DNA of 64,000 bases from Rhynchopus sp. YZ270_cl-10. Its lineage: Eukaryota; Euglenozoa; Diplonemea; Diplonemida; Diplonemidae. Shown here in pieces: positions 54,321 through 64,000 of the stretch. The stretch spans positions 186,001 through 250,000 of the forward strand of contig OZ037910.1 in the NCBI GenBank assembly GCA_964035575.1, in the 5' to 3' direction. A program made the position numbers and the translations under genes. Position 1 is the stretch's first letter. Each line of letters opens with the position of its first letter. Below the pieces are notes generated by a model. The model did not search any database, was not told the DNA's origin, and was given only the letters and a program-made list of their open reading frames with translations.

Positions 54321-56158
54321 AATGGGGGCTGGGGCCGGAGCCCGAAAATTATGCCAAAAACCGCCAGCCACCCGGGAAAGGGTGAGCAGGCAGTCCACGT
54401 TGGGCCAGAACCGGTTCTAAGGAAGCCGTGTTCTGGGGCAACGTGGGGCGCAAAGTTTTACAATTTTCATGCACGGGTGCTCCACAAATTACCAAGTATT
54501 CCTTCTTTGTTGAATTGAGAGAGAGTCGTGTTTAGCTGCCACGCGGGTGTGCTTAGAATTCCTTCGAGGCCGGCACAATTTTATTTATGTGGTCGGTTAA
54601 GACAAGCCTATGAAGAACAACGAGGTCATCGTTGAAAGGAGCGAACTCCCCTTCCCACAACATCTCTCAGACTTCAACTCAGAATTCATACTTGGTTCTT
54701 TGCTTTGTCCATACGCAATCAAATTGTCATGCTTTCAAGAGCATGCCTGGCCAAAATGCAACAACGTGAAAAAAAATTGTTGTTGTTCCAAAAGGCAACA
54801 AGACCACCCACAAGGAGTGTTGAATTGTGCACTGTCCGGGGGAGCGCAAAGTTTTTTCCCTGTACACAGTGGACACATCTTTATCACTTTGGTCCCACGG
54901 GGACACATTTGGATACTGCACGCATGCAGAAGTGCCAAACATGTCCGCACGTGGAGTGGAGTGTCCACCATGTTTTCCTGGTTTCCAAAAAGCAGTTTTT
55001 TTGCACTTACTATTTGCCCCGGTGTCTGGCAATAGAAGTGGCTAACATTGTAATGAGTAGCATATACATACCGTTGTGATCCAAATGAGTAAGGCGCAAC
55101 AAAGTCCTTTGGGATTTTTTGTTGTGTCGACAATCGCCGAGTAAACCCACCAGGTGGGAGAATTCGGGTCTGGCCGAAGCCTGTACTACGTCATTCGTCC
55201 TCAACCCTTGAGAGCAACTTTTAGGAAGAAAAGAACCTTAAAAGGGGTAGTCCGCATTAAAGTGTTGTACTTGTTATACAATGCTAAGAAGGGTTTTGGA
55301 GGTTACAGGTAAGAGACTGCCTTCATTTCAAAAAAGGTAGAGTGGGGAAACTGTAGCTTTAGAAATCGTAGTGTAGTGTAGACACCCGAGGATGCACACT
55401 ACGCTCTCTTTTTTAAGGGGGTGTCCAGCGATTCGCAATTAATGAAATACCCAGACACATCACTTTGTAGGGTGTGGTTACACTGACCCCTGCAAATTCT
55501 CCGCGCACATGCTTCGAGACGAGGGGTACGTGTGCGAACCGATCGTCGAGGGGTGGTACCGCAGGCCCAGAACGCACGGAAGACGGGCTACAGCTGTACC
55601 CCGAAGGCGTTAAGAAGATCTTCTCCCAGGCTTTCGTCGAGAACACCCAGAAAGAAAGCTTGTTCAAACCCACCTCAATGCATCCAGCGTTGATTTCATG
55701 TTGGTAAAGAACAGGGGCCCAAGGCCCATGATATGGCCTACCACACCCGATTCTGGGCGAAAACAAAAAAAAATAGTCAAAAATCGACGTGGACTTGCGA
55801 AGGAATTGCTAAGAAATCTGAAATGCGCGACACAAAAGTGCGATTTGGGTGCTTCTAAAGGGTCAAAACACCAAAATTTTGCGCTTTTTTTTTTTTTTTT
55901 TTTTTTGCATTTTTGGTCACCCAAGGACCCACTATTTTGGGTGATTTTTTTCCCCCCCCTTTGCGAAAAAAAACTCAAAAATCACGGCTTTTAGAACGCT
56001 AAGGAAAAATCGATATTCATTTTTTGGGCAGAGAAGTGCGTTTTAGGTGCCCACAGATGGTCAAAACATCAAAATTTTTGTGTTTTTGGCATATTTGGAC
56101 ACCCAAGGACCCAACTCAGGGGTCGAGATTTTCCCGAAAAAAAAAATTTTTTTTTTTT
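54321..56158. other. No recognisable gene (duplicate of 10447-12283)
   Basis: Same content as the first copy; a T-run near 55890 is one base longer. Confidence 0.5.
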
Positions 56159-56555
56159 GAGATTTTCGATTTTTTGACAAGGCGCTGACCCATACAAAGT
56201 GCACTGGTGGTACAGAAAATGACTGGGGAATTAACTCTAGATGCTCAAAACAGCCCAATTCTTGCTTTTTTTGACTTTTTGGTCCCAGAAGGGTACCTAG
56301 GGTGTAGTGAGCAGGCCTCAAAACACTTGTGAAAAAAAAATTGGGATTTTTTTTTTTTTTGAGATTTTCGATTTTTCGACAAGGCGCTGGCCCATACAAA
56401 GTGCACTGGTGGTACAGAAAATGGCCGGGAATAAACTCTAGATGCTCAAAACAGCCCAATTCTTGCTTTTTTTGACTTTTTGGTCCCAGAAGGGTACCTA
56501 GGGTGTAGTGAGCAGGCCTCAAAAACACTTGTGTAAAAAAAAAAAAAAAAAAATG
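56159..56555. repeat. Two ~200 bp tandem units (duplicate)
   Basis: Duplicate of 12284-12680. Confidence 0.7.
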
Positions 56556-56593
56556 GGCGCCCATCAGAGCTCGCGCTAAAATCCAGTCGGACC

Positions 56594-58356
56594 CAGAGTT
56601 TCCGCCAAGGTGTACCGGGGTGTACTTTGGTACACCCCAATATTTTTTCCGGAAAAATTTGGATTTTTACAGGGATTCGGGGTGTACCAAAGTACACCCC
56701 GAGAAAAATGGGGTTTTAGAGGTTGTCGATGACCCCCCGTGGTCATGTGACCCCACCGTGCAGAGTGTTTGGATCGCTGTGTCAAAAGAAGTGGAAGAAA
56801 AGGGGTAAAATCTAGGGGGGAAAGAAAAAAAAATAGCGTACCGTGCGCCTGCGGCGCTGTGTTGCTGGCTATTTGATGTTGCTATATTATCATTGACACT
56901 TCTGTGTGTTGCCTCCTTTTTTAAGGGAGGCTTCGGTGCAAGCGACGAGTGCATTCACTTTCTATTACATGTTCCGCAGCACTGTAATCACTGTGTAGCG
57001 CCATGCAATGAAAAAGCAAATGCCATCACCCTCTCACAAGACTCCTTTACCTTGTTAAGCTTCCACCCCCGACTTCCAAACGAACCACCTCTACCAGACA
57101 ACACAGCTGTGAAGCTTAACATGGTTGCTGTGAAAGCTGGTGCTAAAAAGCCTGGTGCTAAAACCCAAAAGTTGTGCCAAAGCTGCGGCAGAGCCGACTT
57201 GTCTTGGTCAAGAAGGAGACCCCTCCCACGGTTGACGAGGCGATACGGCCAGTGGAAGTGACACCTCAACCGGTAGTGAGTGTATCTCGCGCCTCCCTCT
57301 GCCCTTTCAACCCAGGGCTATTTCTAAATATGGGGTCCGGGGGGTCCAAAATCCAATCCGGGACACAAATTTTTTGGCAGATTTATTTTGTGCCAAAAAC
57401 GTCCTTATTTGCATTTTTGGGATTCACCCGCGCAGTGGTGGGGTCAATCTCGAAAATTGGACAATTTTTTGACCACTTAAATTTCTTGAAAATATGAGCC
57501 CGGTTGCTTATACGTGGGGCCCATATTCGGCCAAAAAATGCTGCTCAAAAAAATTTTACCCTGAAAATTTTTCAGCCCCAAAACATACCGCGATTGGCAT
57601 TTCCGGAATCTGTCCGCGCTGTGGTGGGGTCAATTTGCCGAAATGGCCAAGTTCTTGGTTTTGGTCAAAATGAGTGTAAGGTAAAGGGGACCAGGTAAAT
57701 CCCACAACCCAGATTTTCTCCCCCAGATGCTGAAACATGAAAATGCGCGAAAACACCGGCATTTGCATTTCCGGAATCCGTCCGTTCTGTGGTGGGGTCA
57801 ATTTGCAGAATTGGGCAAGTTCTTGGTTTTTGTTAAAATGAGTACGGTGCCAGTGTGATGTTAGTGTAGAGAACAAGTTTTCTAAGAAACCCCCTCATAG
57901 CGCCTCCGCGGCACGCGGCCTGGTGCGCCCGCTAGGATTTTTCAGAATACACCAAAACCCCCGTTATTTGCACAATCTGGAAGAAAACTTTTCAACACAA
58001 AAAAAATCGGCAACTTTCTTCAAGCAGAAATCCCATCACCCCTCTCTTGGTAAGTACTGTAGTACGTGCAAATTTTTTGGCAGCCCTGTATATAGGCCCC
58101 GTGCAAATTTTTTGGCAACTTTCATTTTCCAAAAATCAGGGACAGGGACAGGTTTTTAGAAATAGCCCTGTTTCAACCCTTCCCAAAAAAAAATTTTTGT
58201 AGCACCCCCCCGCACGCTTCGCCTTACCTGTGTCTGTCAGGGAGGCGCGCGCGAAGCGCGCGACGACCGCTTTTTCGGGGAGAAAAAAAATTTTTTGGGG
58301 GTCGTTTTCATGGTACACCCCGATTTCTGAAACCCCAAATCCTGGCGGAAACCCTG
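56594..58356. mobile_element. Terminal-inverted-repeat element with nested hAT-like insertion (duplicate)
   Basis: Duplicate of 24482-26244. Its left end lies only 9 bases from the duplication junction, so the joint is next to a transposon end. Confidence 0.75.
57313..58170. mobile_element. Nested hAT-like element (duplicate)
   Basis: Duplicate of 25201-26058, with the same TTTCAACC flanks. Confidence 0.85.
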
Positions 58357-59170
58357 CGGACCCAAAAAAAAAAAAATTTTTTTTTTTGGCCAAAAAAATT
58401 TTTTTTGGCCGAAAATCGCCTTGTATAGCCACTACAGTACACATGGTATAACCAAAATAGCCGTATTTTGGCTGAAAATTTGACTTGAAAATTTTTTTCA
58501 TTGTTTGGTCAATCTGAGGTTTTCTTTGGATTTTTTGGGCCATTTTATGACCTACTACACCCAATTTTTGGGGGATTTTTTTTTTCTTGGTCAAAAAATA
58601 GCGCTTGTTGCCTACTACTGGGTATAGGCTTGTTCAGAGGTGTGTATTTGGTGTACCCAGACATGGTCAAAACACATGAATTTTGCGTTTTTTTGCATTT
58701 TTAGGTTCTCGACCAACCAGGGGGCGACCAATTTGGGTACTGGGTACTGGGTACTGGGTACCAAGAGAAGGCAGCTTGACAGCAGCGAAGGCGGAGGCTA
58801 CGGGGAAGACAAGGTATGTAAATGTTTAACTTTCAGTTACTTGTGTAGATGCAAACAACACACCCAGTGGTTTGCAGCATTTTATTTTCTTGTGTGCTTT
58901 CTCTTCTTTGAATCGAAAGTATGTGAACCTTATTACATCATGATACAATGCAACGAGGCCGAAACAGCCTCACTAAGGCCTCTGAAAATAAATGTTCAGA
59001 CTTGGCACTTACTTATGTTTAGGTGTGCCTCAACCACACGCTTGAATATATTTAATTTGCCACACCTCAGATAGATTTTCCAGATATGCCTATGTTCAGG
59101 TGTTCCAGGCCTCGTCACAAATAGACAAAAAAACAAAAGCCAAAACAACAGAGAGAGAGCCAACAATTTT

Positions 59171-59472
59171 TTATCTCACTTGTGTAATAATGTTTAGCCG
59201 CGTTTTCGAAATTCCTTCCTGGAGATTACACAAAATACAGTAGACATTATCTCCGCACACAAAGAACAAAACAAAACCCATGCCGAGAGTAGGCGCAAAA
59301 GCAATGTGGAGGAGATCTGCGCATGCAACCAAAAGGGTTGCAGTCATAGGACTTCGAGGAACTGTTCACCATACCCAACCTTGACGCCCCGTACTAGGTG
59401 GTCATACATCATTTGTCAAATATACTGTAGGAATTTCGAAAACGCAGCACAACATTATTGCCCGTGAGATAA
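59171..59472. mobile_element. ~300 bp MITE-like element (duplicate)
   Basis: Duplicate of 27059-27360. Confidence 0.65.
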
Positions 59473-59516
59473 TAACTATTTATTCGAGTGAAATAAGAAC
59501 TATTTTATTTCACGCG

Positions 59517-59603
59517 CCACTAAAAAGGTGCCCGAGTGCGTTATTTCCCGAGCGAAGCGAGGGGAATAAGAGTGAGAGAGTCACGAGGGTGCCTTTTTAG
59601 TGG
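59517..59603. repeat. 87 bp hairpin centred on GCGAAGC (duplicate)
   Basis: Duplicate of 27405-27491. Confidence 0.75.
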
Positions 59604-59760
59604 CAAGTGCAAGAAAATGTTCTTATTTCACTCAATATGTAATTTTATTCCACAAGTGAAAAACGTATTTATAGGTGTAAACAGTGGAACGTTGAGCCCA
59701 CGCTCCACCCCTCACACCACCACACTTCAAATTACAGATTATTTATTGCCTCTTACACAC

Positions 59761-59988
59761 ATGCCTAAACCCACGCGCAAGTTTGCGGAGATGGAGGATG
59801 CATATGACAACTTGTTCGACGACATGAACAGTGGTGTGCAGCACAGGAAAACATGGGACGATTTCCTCCGTTTCAACAGACTTTCAGGAGCGAACGAGCC
59901 CAGGGAAGAACACGTCGTGTCCTTCAGATCACTCCGTGATCTTTTATTTCACTCCCCCACCCAATCCTTCACGATTTGCGTGAAATAA
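59761..59988 (+). CDS. Small hypothetical protein or exon (duplicate)
   Basis: Identical to 27649-27876 (MPKPTRKFAEMEDAYDNLF...). See that entry for what can and cannot be said. Confidence 0.35.
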   Translation: MPKPTRKFAEMEDAYDNLFDDMNSGVQHRKTWDDFLRFNRLSGANEPREEHVVSFRSLRDLLFHSPTQSFTICVK

Positions 59989-60311
59989 AACGTGAAATAA
60001 AACGAATCTTATTTCACTCACTTTTTCACCTGTTTACGTTTTTCACGCGTGGTATAAAATTACGTATCGAAAACTAAAGTGAACATTATTTAACTGATGG
60101 GTGATTCACAAACTGGAATACGTGATACCCACTCGCTATCGCTCGTGACATCACTTTTATGATTACACTCACTTCACTCATGAAATCAAAATGCTGAACT
60201 CCACTCGCTTCGTGAAGTTGAGCCCCAGTTTGAGTCACCCACCACCTCGTGAAATAATGTTCACTGTATTTCATGACATAATAATTATCTAACTCAGTGA
60301 AATAAAACTCG

Positions 60312-61550
60312 TGTAATTTTGCAGATTATATGCCCTTTGTGTCACTCAATTGTAACCGAGAATGTAAGGCAGTGAGTATTTGATCTGCCCTTTATGTCGC
60401 GCTATGTTTGGTGTTTTGACGTCTTCCAAGCAGATGGATATTCCCTCACTTGCACGCAATCTACCGAGGAACCGACTGCCTTTCTCAAAAGCCAGTACAT
60501 GTCGGGGTGTCGAGGTCCGTGTCAATACAAAGCGGACCAAGTCGCTCGAGGTTTGAAAACCGCAAGAACTCGTCCCATTTCTTCTTGTACACCTCCTTGC
60601 TTCTCATACCCGCTGAGACTTGGTATCCGTAAGTGTCATACATCCTGTCCTTCTTCGTTTTGGCAGTGTTTGAGGGTGTTTGAGGGGAGTGATGAAAAAG
60701 TTCTTTTTTTTACTGAGTGATTTTTTTAACCAAAAGAAAACCGACGCAGGAGCTTTTCTGGAACTGTTTTATTCTCCCCACCCCAACAACATCACATTTC
60801 AAAAAAACATTGTTTTTTTCGTTTTTGTTCACTTTCTTTTCTTCTCCCTCACACCTGTTTGCTGTGAATTACATTTTTTCGTTTCGGCCTGGTCTCAAAC
60901 GCGAGTTTTCCTGGAAGCGCAGGAAAAATGACTGGGGAGTGTTGGTGGCTCCGTGACGCCACAGAGCCGGCACACTCGTTGAGTGCCTCACAAAACCTCA
61001 AATTTATTCCGCTTTGATTTCATTTATTGTCTTCACGCTTTATCGTTGTTGTTGGGTTGGGAAATAAAATTTCATTCTCCCATACATTCTCGGTTACAAT
61101 TGAGTGACAAAAGGGCACATTATCACCCACCTTTGTGGGAATTCACAAAATTACACGAGTTTTATCCACTTTTTTTTACCACATTAACCTCACCTTTCCC
61201 GAGAACTGCGTTTCTACACCATACATTTCATTCATTAATCACACTCCACATTTACACTCATCACAGGATCGTGAAATCTGAACTGCATCTGCGATTGTGA
61301 TGAGAAGCCTCGCCGCGTCTCCGACATTCAGCAACTCAAAATCCAAAGAGTATCACCCGCATCAATCCATTCTGAGTTCGCGGACTAAGATCTGGGGTGG
61401 AAGGGGGATGGGTACACTTTGTCAGTCACTGCTATTGCCATTTAACCCAGGGAGCATAGCTAGTGCAAGAAATTCGACTTTGGAAACCTTCCGGAAAGTC
61501 TGTCCTCTGCTTGCGGAGGACGAGGCACAAGAAAATATTGCGTTCCCCCA
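60312..61550. other. No recognisable gene (duplicate of 28200-29430)
   Basis: Nothing beyond what is described for the first copy. Confidence 0.45.
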
Positions 61551-62690
61551 GAAAACCAGTGCACATTTCACACTCCTTGTGGGTGGTCTTGTTGCCTTTT
61601 TGTCACAGTAATTTTGGCCCAGGCATGCTCTTGAAGCATGACAATTTAGTGTGTATGGGGCAGGGTGTTGTTTTGTTCTGAATTCTCTTTGTTATAACAT
61701 CTAAGTCAATCGCGGGTGGTGGTTTGTGTAGCGTGAGGCACTCTTTTTAACAAACTTCCTGCGGCTGCTAAAGCGTTATTTCTTCGGATTTAACAACGTA
61801 CAGCGTAACATAGTGGATTCGCCTGGTCGACACAACCTTTGATAGATATGGGATAACCAACCCCCTTCGACCCCTCGTGGGTTCACTAAACAAGCCCTCG
61901 TGGTAGTTAAACGCGATTGACATTTACATTCCTAGAGATGAAAGAACAAGACAACACTTCTGTACCCGCGCATCAAAATTGTGGAAAACTTTGCACCCCA
62001 AACACCCTCAACAACGCCCGCCAAAAGGCGCCCCTTGTTGCTGGGAGTTGGTTCTCATGATACCTGCACAGCAGGCATTCCTCTGAGTCCAACGCATGTT
62101 TGGCCTGTCTGCGGCGTTGTACTTAAGGTGCACGAAGACAGGGTCTGGTGGTAAATTTTGCGTAGTACTGCGACGTGGTACTGCGTGGGTCTGGGAATAT
62201 GGGCACCTGGGTACAGGATATTGGTTGTCAAAGACATCTTCCACCATGCATTGAGGAGGGTAAGACAGTGGTCGCAGTTTCTACTTGATAGCATTACAAC
62301 ATTTAACTTCTCCACGGGGGTCTTGGGCCGTTCACTCGGTTATACCTTGACTACCGGAAGATATTCTTCTAGAATATCCGGTCTTCCCGAACGGAGGCAC
62401 ACTTTGTGTGTTACTACGACCTGGCAATTTCCAGCAGTAGGTTAAGTAATCTTTCTTGTAAATTGTTGGAACATTATCTCCTCAGTGCATGAATGCCCCA
62501 CGTGACTGGACACTTTTGTGTTTGTCATGTGGAGCTGTGGTTGCTCTTTCACGACTTTTTTCCTGTTCCTGGGTACCTGTTCCTGGACCTGGACCTGGGT
62601 ACCTGGGGACCTGGGTACCTGTGTACCTGGGCACCTGGGTGTGCCTGTCGGACCCCAGGGTCCGGCAGTCGGACTCAGGGGTCCGACTGT

Positions 62691-62750
62691 GAGTCCGACA
62701 GTCGGACCCCTGAGTCCGACTGTCGGACTCAGGGGGTCCGACTGTCGGAC
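62691..62750. repeat. ~60 bp near-perfect palindrome (duplicate)
   Basis: Duplicate of 30579-30638, including the single extra G in one arm. Confidence 0.8.
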
Positions 62751-62806
62751 CCCCTCGGACTCCGACAAAAGGGTCCGACATTTCCAGGACAGACTGCACC
62801 GTGTGG

Positions 62807-63498
62807 CAGGGTTTCCGCCAAGGGGGACCGGGGGGGGACCATGGACCCCCCCAATATTTTTCCCAGAAAAATCCGGATTTTTACAGGGGTTTGGGGGGGA
62901 CCATGGTCCCCCCCAAGAAAAATGGGGTTTTGGAGGTTGTAGATGACCCCCCGTGGTCGTGCGACCACACCGTGCAGAGCATTTGGCTCGCTGTGCCAGA
63001 AGAAGTGGAAGAAAAAGGGGGTGGTGCAATCTTTTTTAAAAAGGGTAAAAGTAGCGTACCGTGCGCCTGCGGCGCTGTGTTGCTAGCCATGTGATATTGA
63101 TATACTTCCATCGATACTTCCGTGTATTGCCCCTTTTTCTAAGGGGCTTCGGTGCAAGCGACGGGTAGTTATTCCATGTTCCCACTGCAGCACTGTAATG
63201 ACTGTAGCACCATACAATAGAAAAAGCAAACACCATCACCCTCCACTCTCACAAGACCCCTTACCTTGTTAACTTCCACCCCCGACCTCCAAACGAGCCA
63301 CCTCTACCGGACAACACAGCTGTGAAGCATGGCTGCTATCAAACCTGGTGCACCCTTCGCCTCTCCACTCTGTGGCCTGCAGGGAGGCGCGCGCGAAGCG
63401 CGCGACGACCGCTTTTGCGGGGAGGAAAAAATTTTTTGGGGGGTCTTTTTGATGGTCCCCCCCAATTCCTGAAACCCCAAATCCTGGCGGAAACCCTG
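62807..63498. mobile_element. 692 bp terminal-inverted-repeat element (duplicate)
   Basis: Duplicate of 30695-31386 with TGTGG flanks. Confidence 0.78.
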
Positions 63499-63750
63499 TG
63501 TGGGGAAAAAAAAAAAAAAAAAAAAAGTTCTGCTGAGTGGTTCAGACCCGTTCTACCTGTCAAAAAAGCTCAGGAGAAGAAGATATGGAGAGGTGAGTGC
63601 TCAAACGTCCCAAAAAAGTCAAAATCGGGCGTTGAAAAAAAAAAAAAAGTTGCGTACCGTGCGCCTGCGGCGCAAGCATGTACCCCACCACGTGGACCAT
63701 CAACAGAACATTTTCAAAATCGGAAATCCTAGCGGAGAGCCTGTATGAAT

Positions 63751-64000
63751 CAGGCACTCCGCTAGGTACTAAAGTTCTGTTGATTGTCAACAGAACTTTT
63801 TGAAAATGGGGAAAAAAAGAGAAAAAAAAAAAGTTCTGCTAAGTGGTTCAGACCCGTTCTACCTGTCAAAAAAGCTCAGGAGAAGAAGATATGGAGAGGT
63901 GAGTGCTCAAACGTCCCAAAAAAGTCAAAATCGGGCGTTGGTAAAAAAAAAAGTTGCGTACCGTGCGCCTGCGGCGCAAGCATGTACCCCACCAACGTGG
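63751..64000. mobile_element. hAT-like MITE (duplicate), cut by window end
   Basis: Duplicate of 31639-31936, truncated at 64000. A partial relative precedes it at 63523-63743. Confidence 0.68.

Larger units (their letters stand above)
52367..56585. repeat. Segmental duplication A, second copy
   Basis: Copy of 8493-12710, including gene 8's front half, the GACCCCACCAC repeat (53336-54074), the palindrome array and the ~200 bp tandem units. Ends at 56585, where sequence jumps to that of 24474; only CA is shared at the junction. Confidence 0.85.
56586..64000. repeat. Segmental duplication B, second copy, cut by window end
   Basis: Copy of 24474-31888 at a constant offset of 32,112. Contains the same nested transposons, palindromes and small ORF, listed separately below. 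Confidence 0.88.

Overview
This is nuclear DNA of a eukaryote. The protein-coding genes carry GT-AG introns (donor usually GTATGT), the non-genic part is packed with cut-and-paste DNA transposon relics, and nothing is organised like an operon. The coding family is the Crinkler/RHS-type class: a P-loop NTPase followed by a PD-(D/E)xK-like nuclease. It is known from chytrid fungi, oomycetes, other microbial eukaryotes and, as RHS, from trypanosomes. I cannot name the species. No tRNA, rRNA, CRISPR array or clear virus-derived element was seen.

Layout. (1) 1-9,400: three minus-strand NTPase-nuclease genes in tandem, the first cut by the window edge. (2) 9,400-32,950: about 23 kb without a recognisable conserved host gene. 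It holds at least five short transposons with perfect target-site duplications, several foldback elements, palindromic arrays and three long satellites. (3) 32,950-53,275: five more minus-strand family members, two of them broken or lacking a 5' end. (4) 53,275-64,000: an almost base-perfect second copy of 9,400-12,710 joined directly to a second copy of 24,474-31,888. The 11.8 kb that separates these blocks in the first copy, including all the satellites, is absent.

The genes share one plan, read 3'->5' on the plus strand: a repeated leader block; a small basic exon; a short intron; one to three interchangeable coiled-coil exons (types A, B, C); and a ~2 kb exon encoding the NTPase and nuclease. 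Every internal junction I worked out is phase 0, so modules can be added, lost or swapped without disturbing the frame. Compositions seen are A (genes 1, 2), B (3, 8), A-B-C (4), basic linker-C (5), B with its catalytic half displaced (6) and C (7). One copy (gene 5) ends in a strongly basic, nuclear-localisation-like tail instead of the tail the others share. The locus looks like a recombining effector or conflict-gene factory whose introns, leaders and exons are all near-identical and so serve as recombination substrate.

The intergenic DNA carries a second theme. Many unrelated palindromes have exactly three-base loops, and on one strand those loops are GNA (GAA, GGA, GCA), the loop class known to form exceptionally stable DNA mini-hairpins. 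Gene models are read from splice signals and frame consistency between copies; no alignment or RNA evidence was available.
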